DNA of 64,000 nucleotides from Nepenthes gracilis (Eukaryota; Streptophyta; Magnoliopsida; Caryophyllales; Nepenthaceae), in the NCBI GenBank assembly GCA_033239525.1, contig BSYO01000036.1:10128126-10192125 (forward strand), given 5' to 3'. How positions within the stretch are numbered: the stretch's first letter is position 1; every line of letters starts with the position of its first letter. Below the pieces are notes generated by a model. That model did no database searches, was not told the origin of the DNA, and worked only from the letters and a program-made list of their open reading frames with translations. Shown piece after piece: positions 24,732 to 36,362 of this stretch. The position numbers and the translations under genes were made by a program.

Positions 24732-25767
24732 TGAAAAAAGACTTTTTGTCCTTAGTTATACAATCAAGTTTCGACCCCGGTAAAAATAGTGGAAGCAGTA
24801 AAAATTAAATATCCAATACACGTAAAGAATATTGACTTCTAGATGCTAATGAGACAAGGACAAGCATTCAAAATATAACCGAGCATAAACAATAGTAAAA
24901 AGATACGATTTTTGGTGATGAAGGAAAAACTCGATACCCACGGTAATCGAGAAAAATCCTCTGGGCTTTAACGGCTAAGGAATGAATGCACTATGAAAAT
25001 CAACTTACAGACCGGGTGGTAACGACACGCTAACCTAACCGACTTACTCCCATCTTGTGATCCCTACCAATGAACTCCTTGGATTTGCCCGTGGCAACGG
25101 AACCGGACACCTTCCGGTCTTCACGTCAATCATCCCTCTCTAGCCACTTGAATTTCCGAACATGATCGAGTCTCCTTCTTCAACTCACTGACGTCTCTAA
25201 CGAAGGTAGAAGGAAGTGTTTAAATGGTTAAGAGAAAATAAAGAGAAAACTTCTTAGAACATCAAGCTCAATCTCGTAGCTTTTTGGTTTTCTCAAGAGA
25301 AGCAATATCGATGAAGCATGAACAACTTTCTCCTCAAGTGGGGCACGAAAGTAATCTGTCAAGAGTCCTTGGGTTCCAAAAATATAAGCCAAGTATTTAT
25401 AGAGGGCTCAAATAACACAATAAAAAAAATATGCCCATTGCATCGGCACTCGAGCGTATGGAGGGTTTCTAGAGAAACCCTACGTGCGCTTGAGCTCGGG
25501 GAGGCGCATAGCGAGCGGGAACCATTCTGGATTTTGGGCTCGAGCAGGTATCGAGCGCACGGCGAGCGGGGACCGTTCTGGATTTTGGGCTCGAGCGAGT
25601 AGCGAGCGCATGGAGGGCGCGGAGGCTTCGGACGGGCTCGAGCGCTAGAGGACGGAACGGACAGAATGGATATATATTGATACTGTAACTCGATAACCTA
25701 CAACCCGACATCGATACAATAATACATATGGTTACGGAATATGCCAATTAGACAAATGTTTCTAACA
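24732..25767 (-). repeat. 5' LTR of the gag-only element
   Basis: Partner of 21365-22369. It carries the CTCGAGC module block at 25445-25650 and a TATA box (TATTTATAGAG on plus, 25394-25404) just downstream in the minus sense. The GC block differs in copy number and order from the other LTR, so it has been turning over since insertion. Confidence 0.88.
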
Positions 25768-28700
25768 GGTTGTTTAGAGATTTTGTTCTATTTTTGCAAG
25801 TATTTGAGTGTTTTATTATTTTATGAAGAAATAAATTAATATCTGATACTGTATATTTTTATATCAATATATTTGTATAGAAATGGATATGAAACCTGCA
25901 TGAACATTGCGTTAGTTCACTTATTGCTGCTTGGGGATTGAGATCATTACCTATATGATTTGATATCTGATCTGTATTTGTTATCTATTTCTCTCCCGAC
26001 GAGGAGAACTTTGATCCTGACGGGGATATCTGAAATTCTTTTTTTAACAGTAGGAAAATGCTCTATTTGTAATTGACCCACCCTGTCTGTATGAGAATTG
26101 AACAAAACATTTATATATATTCGAATATCCCAATACATTAGATAAATTCGACGATTTCATCCAAAATTGTGGGCGACAAAACATAGTGACCACGTTCTTT
26201 ATCTATGGGAAACATAGTACATAGATGGTCATACCCGTAGGTTTAAATAACGATTGATCTGATTTTAAAGTTATCGGAGTATATGTATCCCTTCCTCAAG
26301 TTATCCTTTTAAAATCTTTGGTTATCTGATATCATGCATGGTTTATATTTTTATATAAATTTATATTTAGACTTTGATTTGAGATTCACAAATTAGCCTA
26401 CAGATAGGATTTGATATGTCTAGTACATCTAATATGTGATTTATTTCGAAACTTATTTGATTATGTTTATATAATTTCATTTCAAACTTTGATTTTGTTT
26501 ATATGATTTTGATCTGAATTCTGTTTCATTCAATATATGTTTATCTGATTCTAATATGATTTTGATATAATTCTGATCATCTGATTCTGATTATCTAATT
26601 TTGCTCTAGATTACTTTTGTTTAGTATATATCCCGAGGGGATTATGTTTTGATTTGATATACAATTTGAGTACAAGACCACCATCAGCTTTCTGATATCA
26701 AACTTGTATTTGTTATCCATTTTAAAATTTCTTTATGGACCTTCTATTCTAATTTGTTGGACACACTTATTTGTTTTATACATTTGATACTTGTTGAGTT
26801 ATAGGCTCATATTTTTTATTTTTTATCCCTTCAGAATAGAGGGTTTAGATATATTGTAAGAGTTTGACGTGATTTGATGCAACATCATCTATTTTTGGTG
26901 AGTATCGTATCTGTTCGGATATTGTTAGTGTAGGTTGTAATTTTAGTTATTTTAGGCTAGCCGAATGTAGACCTTAGATTTGTATGAAGAGTTGATTATA
27001 TATATGTATTTAGTCAATTACCCCCCCCTCACGGTAATTTTGAAACAGGTCATATAGATTATGTTATTTGAACGGTTGTCTAAAGAGATTTTGTAATAGG
27101 TTTTTGTTCTATTTATTATTATTATTATTTGGATGTTAAAATTTTATAGATTGTTTGATTTATCACACCTAAATTGAAATTTATTTATATTATTTTGAGA
27201 TTTGTTGATTATTATATTAGACCTATTTTGATTCGCGTTCGTAATATAAATTCTTAAATATAGTTCCAAATCAAATCCAATTGCAATGTAAAATAAATAG
27301 AATCTTCTAATCATCTCGTTCCAGATCTCTATGAGTAATTGATAACCCTTTAATTTGAAACAGTTAGAAATAATACAAATTACGAACCTAATGTTCAATA
27401 AGTATCAATATTTTTAATAAAAAATATATGTCCAATAAAACAGAATAAAGTGATGCAAATAGTAAAAATGTGTGAAATCCAATATGTCAAAATATCAAAG
27501 GTCCAAATAATAATTTTGTACAAAAAAATCATAATCAATACATAAATAGCAAAATAGTCCAAACTCATATACATTTGTACCGAAATCTTATCTATTTGTA
27601 GATGGAGCTTCGATGAAATCATCCAAAGGCTTCAAAGTTCAAAATTACCATTGTTTTTAAGGTGAGCTTCTTGCTCAAAAAAATCTCTCGAATAGATTAA
27701 AATATTATCAATAAAGACCACCATAAATTGATCCAAATAAGAAACCTGATTCTTAAGGTACATAAATATTACTGGTGGATTCGATAACAAAAGATATTAC
27801 TGAAAATTCATATTAATCGTACCAGATTCTAAATGTTGTTTTAGGGATATCATCGTGCTTAATCCTCAAATGGTGATACTTTGTTCATAAATCCATTTTA
27901 GAGGAAACCTGTGCTCATTGCAATTGATCAAACAGATCATTAATCTTTGATAGAGAATATTTATTCTTAATTTTAATTATCAATAATCAATACATGTAAT
28001 ATTTGAATTTTTATTTAAAATTATTTTGATATCATTTGTTATTTTGGGTAATTTTGATACATTAAAATTAATTTTTATACTATAAAATTTTTTAAAAAAT
28101 CAAATTAGTCGATTGTTGCTTGAGGTTGCCGATGTTGGTACTTGAGCGCCAGTTGACTAACAAAACAAAAGAAAAGAAATAAAGAATAAATAAATAAGTA
28201 AATAAGAAAAAAGGGGGGAGGTGGTGAGGCAAAGGAGAAAACGAAAAGAAGAAAAAAAAGATAAAAGGAAAGAAAGGCATGCGGGAGAAGTAGGAAAAGA
28301 GAAGTAGGAAAAGAAAAGGAGAAAGAGTGAGAGAGGGGGAGCAGTGCATGAGAGAGAGAGAGACAGGAAGGAGAAAGAGAGAGAAAGGGAGAGTGGAGGA
28401 GAAGCAACGGCGTGGGATGAAGTAGAGAAGCGGGAGAGAGAAAAGGAGAGGAAAAGTGCGGTAGAGGTGCGGCATAGAGGAGGGGCACACAGCAGAAAAG
28501 AGAAAGAGGAGAGAAAAGGTGGAGTTCAGGTACCGCGAAGCATCCTATTATTTGATCTGCCTAATATTAGATTGAGACAAGTATTTATAAGTCCTATCTT
28601 TAATTTGTTTTAATATCTGATATATTTTGACCAATGTTTAGATATTTTATTTACATACATATTATTTTTATATATCATATCTGTTTATTATAGACATGCA

Positions 28701-29511
28701 TGTATGATTTATTGGTCGATTCGAGATTTTATTCGAATTTTGTGATTTTGGATGGTTTTATTATTTTTATGAAAGTCCAAAAATATCCTGGACTATGTAT
28801 GCTCATATATTAGTATGTTTAAACAAAAAGGGATATGAACCAAGCTGTGTATCAGTACACATGCATGGTGCCGAGGGTTGAGGTCACTGCTTTGTGGGAC
28901 CATGGTGGTTCGAGGCCCTGATAGGTCGATATGTAATCTGATAATAATGATGATAAGATGGCAAAGAATTGTAGGCGTAAACTGTAGCTGATAATGATGA
29001 TAAGATAGTCGAGAACTACCGGCCTAAAGCGTAGCTGTTATGAAATGGCTTAGAGCTGTCATTCTAAAATGTAGCTGTTATGGGACGTAGATTCGGATTT
29101 TGATATGTCCTATGTGGATGTGGAGATGGTCGCGGTTTATGCGATGTGGTATTGGATCATGATTTACTATATGGTATGTTTTAGATTATAAGATTTGATT
29201 TCGGATCTTAATTTGTTATGAGTATGTCCTGAGGGGACGATGTGATTTGATATACAATTTGAATACGAGACTATCCTCAAACTTTCAATTGATTTGTGGA
29301 CCTTGCAATTTATTTTATATGATTTGTTATGTGATTTCACCACCCCTCTTATTTATGTGTTGTTTTATATATGTATATGATGATATTTGTTGAGCTGTAG
29401 GCTCATATTTTTATATTTTGTCCATTTAGAGTAGTGACTGGATACACCTGCAGGGTTTCAAACATAGTCTGACACAACACTTTTTGTCTAGTGAGTATGG
29501 ATATTTATATT
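25768..29511. mobile_element. Degenerate Del/Tekay-like retrotransposon sequence (right part)
   Basis: Two diverged LTR-like blocks occur here, about 25768-27010 and 28550-29511. They share ordered phrases: 'tcc(c/t)gaggggat' then 'gatttgatatacaatttga' (26628 and 29227), and 'ttgttgag(t/c)t(a/g)taggctcatat' (26793 and 29389). Between them is a reverse transcriptase remnant on the minus strand. A GA-rich low-complexity tract fills about 28190-28520. No open frame survives. Confidence 0.55.
27640..27960 (-). pseudogene. Reverse transcriptase remnant of a chromovirus-type gypsy element
   Basis: A minus-strand reading at 27760-27681 gives YLDQFMVVFIDNILIYS, which matches the FIDDILIYS catalytic box of Del/Tekay-type elements. 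A recognisable HDDIPKTTFR segment lies just upstream in the reading direction. The second catalytic Asp is Asn here, and there is at least one stop, so it is dead. It indicates that this part of the 18.6-29.5 kb region came from a gypsy element, probably oriented on minus. Confidence 0.75.
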
Positions 29512-30570
29512 TGAAAAAGCACGTTTTGGTACTAACGTGTTTCGACCCCGAAAAATATAGCGGAAGCAATAATAAATAAATATCCAATACACGTAAAGGA
29601 TATTTAGATCTAGATGATAACGAGACAACAAGCATGCACAATATATATATAATAATGAACAACAATATTAAAGACCCGATTTTTGGTAACGAAGTGAAAA
29701 CTCAATACCCACGATATCGAGAAAAACACTCCGGGCTTCAACGGTCAGGGAAGCAATGCACTATGAAAATCAACTTACAGACCGGGTGGTAATGACACGC
29801 TAACCTATCCGACTTACTCCCGTCACGTGATCCCTACCAAGGAACTCCTTAGATTTGCATGCGACAACGGAACCGGACTCCTTCCGGTCTTCACGTCAAT
29901 CTTCCCTCGAACTACTTGAATTTCCAATCACGAACGAGTCTCCTTCTTCACGAACCAATGTCTCCAAACGTAGGTAGAAGAATAAAAGTTTGAATGGAAA
30001 AAGAAAAAGAAAAATTGTGAGAAAACTCTTTAGAACATGAAGATCAAAGATGTGTCTTTTGGTTTTCTCAAGAGAAGCTAAATTAATGGAGCATGTAGGG
30101 CTTTCTTCTCATGTTTAATGGCTTCACCAGATGTAAACAAAGGCTGTGGCGTGCTTAGGGTTTCAAGAAATAAGGTATGAATTTATAGTGGAGCCAAAAA
30201 CACGTTTGAAAATTCTGCCCGTTGGGCCAGCACTCGAGCGAGGGCTCGAGCGCGCGGCGAGCGGCCGTAGGGTTTCCTGAGAAACCCTGCGGGTGCTCGA
30301 GCAGGGATCGAGCACGCAGCGAGCGGCCCCCCTACTAGAATTTCAGCTCGAGCGGTTCTCGAGCTCCTGTCGAGCCGGAACCTTCTGGATTTTAGGCTCG
30401 AGTGGGAAACGAGCGAGAAGCGAGCGGGAAGTGAGCGGGAAGGCTTAGGACGGGCTCGAGCGAATGAAGGGCAAACCGAACGGACTTTAACCCGACAACC
30501 CACAACCCGACATCAATATAATAATATATATGGTCACGGAATATGCCAATTAGACAAAATGTCTCTAACA
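29512..30570 (-). repeat. LTR of the second gag-only copy
   Basis: TG...CA ends, with a CTCGAGC-rich block at 30230-30470 upstream (in the minus sense) of a TATA box (TTTATAG at 30182-30188 on plus). It is clearly diverged from both LTRs of the complete copy, so it derives from a separate insertion. Confidence 0.85.
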
Positions 30571-31253
30571 ATCTCCCCCTTTGACAATTTCGTGACAAAA
30601 TCCAAAAAAATAAATAAATAAAGAAATACAAGAGAATCACGGGTTCAGACACCACCGAGATAAAACCCGTGTACATGAAAACCTACGCCTAGTGATACAT
30701 AAGAGACACAAAAAAAATATAAACAGCTATACTAAGATTTCTATGGCAAGTGATGATAGCTGCAAGGACGTGTAACTAAATAGCCTGGAGCTGCGAGGAT
30801 TGTGTAACTGAATAGCCTGGACAAGCAGGTTAGTACCAACAAGACAAAGTATAATAACAATATAGCAGTATGCGTGGTACATAAGAATGAGAACATACAA
30901 CAATGCTCCCCCTAACTAAAATAATCAATACTCCCCCTAACAGCAATAATAAACTGAAATAACATGAAAATAACAAAAACTCCCCCAAAATAAGCCCCAA
31001 AATAAGGAGGCTCCGCTCCGTCTCCCCTAAGCTTCCCGTAGCAAAGTGAATCAAGTCTCCCCCTTTTTGTCACGAATGGCCAAGGGGTAATGTAGCTCAC
31101 TTTTCTTAACCCAGACTTGTCTCACTAAATGTATTTTGGAATTTAATCTTTTTACTTGTTCATTTAATGTCTGAAGGTGATCAACAAGTTTATTCATATT
31201 TAGCCCTGGTATTTGGTTGTGCAAAAGATTCATGGTGTAGCACCGTGATGCTA
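29512..31253 (-). mobile_element. Second, truncated copy of the gag-only element
   Basis: It has a full 3' LTR at 29512-30570 (1059 bp, same family as 21365-22369), an abutting purine tract (AAAGGGGGAGAT sense), the polypurine ladder, and then the last part of gag reading minus at 31233-31051 (NKLVDHLQTLNEQVKRLNSK and QVWVKKSELHY). The same short non-coding link follows the last gag residues as in the complete copy. The rest of gag and the 5' LTR are missing: at about 31254 the sequence switches to a Tat-type gypsy integrase. Confidence 0.85.
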
Positions 31254-31275
31254 CATAGTCAATGCATAGTCAATG
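31254..31275 (+). repeat. 11-bp tandem repeat at an element junction
   Basis: 'catagtcaatg' is present twice in a row exactly where gag-only element sequence meets the Tat integrase remnant. Short templated repeats of this type are common at end-joining repair junctions. Confidence 0.7.
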
Positions 31276-31297
31276 CTCGAAGATAAACTTCCTTTGC

Positions 31298-31552
31298 TCA
31301 GTCGACGATGGGAAACGGCCCGAGAATATCGTGCCTCCTTTGCGCGAAAGGCCAGGGAGCTTGGAGAGATCTCAACTCTGTGGGCAGCTGGTGGTGAAGA
31401 TTGCCATGGAATTGGCAATTCTCACACTTCTTCATGAACTCCAGGGCGTCCTTCCTCATTGTTGACCAGTAATATCCCTGGCGCATGACTTTGAATACTA
31501 GGTTTTTACCGTCAATGTGCGATCCGCATATCCCGAGGTGGATTTCGCTCAA
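31298..31552 (-). pseudogene. Integrase N-terminal zinc-binding domain fragment (gypsy)
   Basis: The minus reading shows the HHCC zinc-binding pattern: GICGSHIDGK, then GYYWSTM, then CENCQFHG. The reading continues into the WPFAQRRHDILGPFP segment at the border of the catalytic core. The catalytic D,D-35-E residues are beyond the truncation at about 31254. Integrase would insert the cDNA; this fragment cannot. Confidence 0.85.
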
Positions 31553-31769
31553 GGCATAGTCGGCCTCCTCAGGAGTAAGACACCAGAGGTACGGAGCTGA
31601 GTATCAACGGTGATATAGCCGTCCATCGATTATGGTGTACTAGCTGGCTGTCTTTTTGATCCGCTTAACATCGTCCGCATTATCTGACAGTGTTCCATCC
31701 GTCAGATACCTCTAACAAGGCATCATCTAATTTTTAGCATCGGAGACTTGCATTGCTTCCTATTCCTCT

Positions 31770-32350
31770 GTGTTGGGAGTGCTCAGAACTTACCTCATAT
31801 CCCTCAAGCACTATTTTGGATTTTCAGCTGCTACTTCTCTGGCAAGTTGGTCGGCCTCTCAGTTTTTAGTTTTTGAGACATGGACCATGTTCAACTTGTC
31901 AAATCCCTGGGTGGAGTCCTTTGCCTTGGCTAGGTATTTGACTAAAAGAGGGTTGCACACCTCGAAACTCCCATTAATTTAGTTAACGACTAGCTCTGAG
32001 TCACTGTGGACAATCAGCCGTTTAGCTGAGTACTCTTTGGCTAGTCGTAATCCAGCTAACAGGTTTCATACTCCGTAACGTTGTTAGTGGTTAAAAAATT
32101 GAGTTTAAGGGATTACTTTACCTCAAACCCATCTAGGTTCTCAGGACCACTTAGGCACTACTGCTTGAGTTCGTAAACGAACAGTCCATGTTAAGAATTC
32201 ATTTTGCATTTCCAAGTGGTGATCTGTGTCCTCAATGGGATGCTAATCAATGATTGGGGTCGTGGTCTCGACGATAAAGTCAATGAAAGTTTGCCCTTTA
32301 ATGCCTGGTCTAGGTCGAAATTTAATATCAAACTCTTCCAACTTGATGCC
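31770..32350 (-). pseudogene. RNase H-like domain remnant (Tat type)
   Basis: Minus-strand reading gives NNVTEYETCLAGLRLAKEY and LIVHSDSELVVN, the conserved E and D segments of the archaeal-type RNase H that Tat elements carry in addition to the usual one. Stops interrupt the frame near 31980 and in several other places. Confidence 0.7.
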
Positions 32351-32856
32351 GTTTGGAAACATCAAATTGTTGGAGGATTCCCTTCAATGGTTGGTCAATC
32401 AGATGATCACGTGATGAGCCTAAAAATAGGGTCTTAGCTTCCGGGATGGGAAGACAAGCGCCAAAGCAAGCTTTCCAGCACGCGGGTAGCATGTCTCTGC
32501 GCTGGTCAACGTCTTGCTCACATAGTAAACCGACTGTTAAGAGTCAGGATCCTGGCGTATGAGGACAGAGCTAAGAGCCATCTCTAACATTATCAGGTGA
32601 AGGTACAACTCTTCTCCGTCCCTGGGTGACATCAGCAATGGTGGATTTGTCAAATACTACTTCAACTCATCAAAAGCTGTCTGCACTCCGTAGCCCAATT
32701 GAAAGCCATTTGCTTTAGTCTCCCTCAAGGCCTTAAAGAAAGATTGATACTTGTCCCTCGACTTTACCAAGAAGCGTAACAGTGCTGCCAGTCATCTAAT
32801 TAGCCTCTCGACATCTTTGACGTTTTGTGGCAGAGACATGTCTGTTAGTACATTGA

Positions 32857-33514
32857 TCTTCTTTGGGTCTGCTTCGATCCCTTGTTGAGAGATAATAGAA
32901 CCTAGAAAGTTCCTTGAGAACACTCCGAAAACAGACTTTGAAGGATTTAATTTTATTTAGTGTGTGCGGAGTGCCTCAAAGAATTCAGCCAGATCGCGAA
33001 TATGGTCGTTGGTGGTCTTACTCTTAACGAGCATGTCGTTGACGTACACCTCTATATTACAACCGATCTGCTTCTCAAACATCCTGTTCATAAGTCCTTG
33101 ATAAGTGGCACATGCGTTTTTTAGACCGAAAGACATGACCCTATGACAGTTGGTGCCTTGGTCGGTCATGAACGAGTTGTACTCTTCTTTGGATTTACTT
33201 CAATCCCTTGCTGAGAGACAATGGAACCTAGAAACTTCCCTGCGGACACTTCGTAGACACAATTTGAATGATTTAATTTCATTTAGTGTGTGCGAAGTAC
33301 CTCAAAGAATTCAGCCAGATTGCGAATATGGTCGTTGGTGGTCTTGCTCTTGACGAGCATGTCGTCGACGTACACCTTCATATTATGGCCAGTCTGCTTC
33401 TCAAACATCCTGTTCACAAGCTTTTGATAAGTGGCACATGCGTTCTTTAGACCGAACGGCATGACCCTATTGTAGTTGGTGTCATTGTCGGTCATGAATG
33501 AGGTGTGCTCATTG
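32857..33514. repeat. 329-bp tandem duplication inside the Tat reverse transcriptase
   Basis: Matching landmarks lie 329 bp apart: 'gatcccttgttgagag' at 32876 against 'aatcccttgctgagag' at 33205, and 'atttagtgtgtgcg' at 32954 against 33283. The copies have diverged by many substitutions, so the duplication is old. Confidence 0.85.
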
Positions 33515-33720
33515 TCCTCTATACTCATTCGGATCTGATTGTAACCCGAGTATGCGTCCATAAAGCTCAGTAGCCTGTGTCCAGAAGTCAAGTCTACCAA
33601 CAAGTCGATCGTGGATAAAACGAAGTTGTCTTTTGGGTATGCTTTGTTGACGTCGATGAAGTCGACGCACATTCGCCATCTTTCATTACTTTTTTTTTAC
33701 AAGGATGACTTAGAGAGCCA
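32857..33720 (-). pseudogene. Reverse transcriptase of the Tat element, with internal duplication
   Basis: From 33672 downward the minus strand encodes CVDFIDVNKAYPKD, MDAYSGYNQIRM and VMPFGLKNACATYQ, then YVDDMLVKSKT with both catalytic Asp residues. A second copy of the region from about FMTD to the post-catalytic segment follows at 33169-32957, this time with YVND in place of YVDD. The frame is closed by a stop after LRTH in both copies. As a whole it cannot make a working enzyme. Confidence 0.88.
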
Positions 33721-34247
33721 ATCCGGGTATTAAACTTCTCTGATGAAGCCGACATCCAGCAGTTTCTTCACCTCTTCCCATATGGCTACGAGCTTCTCCA
33801 CGGAGTGATTCCTCCGCTTCTGCTTGATGGGCTTACGGTTTGGATCGAGACCCAACTTATGGACCATTATTCTGGTCAGAATTCCATGCATGTTAGCGGG
33901 TGTCTACGAGAAAATATTAGCGTTCTGTCTCAAGAATACTATCAGCTCGTCACGCAGTGGTCCGACGAGTGAGCCCCAAAACTACACTCATCTCTCTGAA
34001 TCTTCCAGATTCGGTGGCATGAGATCGGTTGCCTCTCCGGACTACACTCGTTGTAAAGTTGCTTCGTCTCGATGGTCCAATTCTCCTACAATCCTTATGT
34101 CGCCGCTTGGAGCAATTTGAGACATGTATCATATCCGCTCAATGACTTGGTCACCCAGCACTTTACCGATACTGCACGCTATTGAAAACTTTATTTTTAA
34201 ATGCGGTATCAAGGTAACAGCTCCGAATGCTGCGAGGCATGGTCGGC

Positions 34248-34860
34248 CTAGGATAGCGTTGTACACGGAAGACAGGTCAACGACAGAAAGGCGAGTGTAT
34301 GACTCATCGTCTTGGGGTACGTGTCTGGGGTAACCTCCAACTGTATCGTTTCTTGAACTGTCACAGGCTCGTTGTCTAGGCTATATAGTGGGCCTTCGAT
34401 AGGTTTCAATTGATTCTTCTTAAGTCCAAGTTTAAAGAAAGCATCGAGATAGAGTAAGTTCTTTGAGCTTCCATTATCAATAAAAACTCGTTTCAGTTGG
34501 TGGTCTATCGTATTGTCTGAAACGAGTACATATATAATAAGGGGATCAGCGTGTGAAAAAATTACATAATTCATGTCACTATCACTAAAGCTAATGGCAT
34601 TATCTTCCACTCGCTACTTCTTCTGCCCAGCTTGACGCTCCTTGTGATCTGCGTGGGTCTTGACTGATCGGATTGTGTTCATATTGACCACTCCAGCCGT
34701 GACTTAGTTCTGTGGTTGAGATTGTACTAGTCCTTCCCCGTCTGAGGTGCTAGAACTCTGTCCAAAGTTTCTGACGAACCTGGTGAGGTGGCCCCTCCGG
34801 ATAAGCTCCTCAATCTCCCGCTGGAGCGTCTTGCAATCCTCCATGGTGTGTCTAGGAGAT
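34248..34860 (-). pseudogene. Aspartic protease-like region of the Tat element
   Basis: The open piece at 34610-34248 contains RVFIDNGSSKNLLYLDAF, which corresponds to the retropepsin active-site loop in the DNGSS form seen in Tat elements, followed by a LKPIEGPLYSLDNEPV segment. Upstream pieces read as a linker after gag. Stops occur between the pieces. Confidence 0.75.
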
Positions 34861-36273
34861 CAATAAAAATCATAGTACTTAGCTGGATTTTCTCCCTTCG
34901 CATTCTTCAGTGGTTCGGGCCACTTGAGAAACTTTTCGCCACGAATCTGCATAAGGATATTAGACCATGTATCAGTCAGGAGAGTCAAGTTGATCGGCCT
35001 GTACTCCTTACGATCCAATGTTCCGGTCCTGTGGTGCTTCCTGCGGGGATTGTCGCCACCACCGTTCTTCTTCTTTCCATCCACCAGGAAAGTGCGAGGC
35101 TGGTTGGTCCTCTCAGGACACTTCGCCTCATTAGCTTCCTCAGCGGCTGCATAGGACGTGGTGATAGATCCACTTCCCAAAGGGTCTACAGATTCTTATG
35201 TTCCAAGTGTCTTGAAAAATCGCCATGCATCAAGGTAGAGATGAAATTGCCAAACTTCATCTCCTCAGTGAGCTTGAGAATCTGTCTGGCCTTTGCAGCA
35301 AAGCGTTCCAGGAACTTTCTCGGGTTATCTCCCTGTCTCTCTGCTTGAAGTGGGAGAGATATCACGACTACTTCTCTTCCCGACGGGTGGAAGCGTACTA
35401 AGTCAAAAAGAGATCAGTGAATCCACGGAAGCTCCGGATCGAGTTTGATGGGAGCCAGTGGAACCAAATTCAGGCGTCTTCCTTCAGGGTGAGGGGGAAG
35501 TAACAACACATTGTTGCATCCTCCAAACCCTGGAGAGTTAAATGGGTGCGAAAGTGATCCTAGTAATCCATGGGATTAGTGCTTCGATCGTAAGAATCCA
35601 GTGTTGGTATCTTAAATTTTACCGACAATAGACGGTTTAAGATCTCAGCCGTGAAAGGAGATCTTTCCAGATCAACAGCGTGTTTGTCATCATCTTTGAA
35701 CACGTGATTCCAGATCTTCTTGACTTTTTCCTCCACCTGGGAGGCGTTTCCAGATCTATTGGAGTTGAGGTAGGTCTTCAACTCCGTTCTTTCAGCAGTG
35801 CAACGTATAGCCAGCCGACTACTGCCATTGGTGGATCGAACGATCCTGGAGGCTCTCTCCTGAGCCTGAGGCCTGGGGTCTTCCTTGGAGTATCGGGGAT
35901 TCCTCCTTTCTGGACTCTCGTCTAGAGTCCCACGGCCTAAGCGTCCCTCGAACCTTAGACGGCTCTGGGCGTTGGAGGCCTCCGAAGCTTTAGAGTTGCC
36001 CGGCCTCATAGCCTTCTTGGCCGGCTTCTTCTTTCTCTGGCCTTCTCTCCTGGAGGCTTGAACGGGAACTATGAAGGGCAGAGCCCCATACTTCTTCTTG
36101 TCTTGGCAGGTACAAATTATTTGGACCATTCTGTTTATGTTGCTTATTTGCTCCACTAGGTTCTGGAAGAATGGTGCGGGTACCCCTCTAACTAGGCTAC
36201 CAGCAGCGCAATTCTGGTAAGGTGATGCAGCATCTCTAGTAGGAACGCTAGCTTGAGCTCTAGTGTTAACCAT
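34860..36273 (-). pseudogene. gag: Gag of the Tat element, broken
   Basis: The first 237 codons (36273-35560) are open and start MVNTRAQASV. They are basic and Arg/Ser-rich in the middle and end with SPFTAEILNRLLSVKFKIP and LDSYDRSTNPMDY, the start of the retrotransposon gag domain. The domain continues beyond a stop with DNPRKFLERFAAKARQI-like residues at about 35340-35270. A later basic piece (35180-34860) includes REIEELIRRGHL on the far side of a further stop. No CCHC knuckle was found. Confidence 0.8.
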
Positions 36274-36346
36274 TTTGCCTGATGATACTGACTTTGAAGA
36301 TGAAAGTGGTTGTGGAGATGAAAGTAGTTGGCTTTTTGTTAGCTTT

Positions 36347-36361
36347 CCACAGGCGGCGCCA
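36347..36361 (-). other. Primer-binding site of the Tat element
   Basis: TGGCGCCGCCTGTGG lies just inside the LTR end (TGTATCA at 36363). TGGCGCC-type sites are usual for Tat elements. Confidence 0.7.
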
Positions 36362-36362
36362 A

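Larger units (their letters stand above)
21365..25767 (-). mobile_element. Complete gag-only LTR retrotransposon (TR-GAG-like, copia-type)
   Basis: The element is flanked by perfect 5-bp target duplications GGTTG (21360-21364 and 25768-25772). Two long LTRs lie at 21365-22369 (1005 bp) and 24732-25767 (1036 bp). In the minus sense each starts TGTTAGA and ends in CA. Next to the 5' LTR is an initiator tRNA-Met primer site TGGTATCAGAG (24729-24719), and next to the 3' LTR a purine tract (22381-22372). The 2.36-kb interior encodes copia-type gag but no protease, integrase, reverse transcriptase or RNase H. This matches the class named TR-GAG: non-autonomous elements that keep gag and need a partner's pol. 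Many substitutions and several stops show this copy is inactive. Confidence 0.88.
31276..36362 (-). mobile_element. Interior of a degenerate Tat-lineage Ty3/gypsy element
   Basis: On the minus strand, right to left, are the primer site, gag, protease-like, reverse transcriptase (with an internal duplication), RNase H-like and the start of integrase. This is the gypsy order. The YVDDMLVKSK box, the DNGSS protease motif and the NNVTEYE-type extra RNase H point to the Tat branch. The rest of integrase and the 3' LTR are absent on the left. All frames carry stops and shifts. Confidence 0.85.

Noticed and set aside
28092..28490. Minus-strand open frames rich in Ser, Phe and Leu
   Set aside because: They arise from a GA/CT low-complexity tract next to LTR sequence and show no domain or start context.
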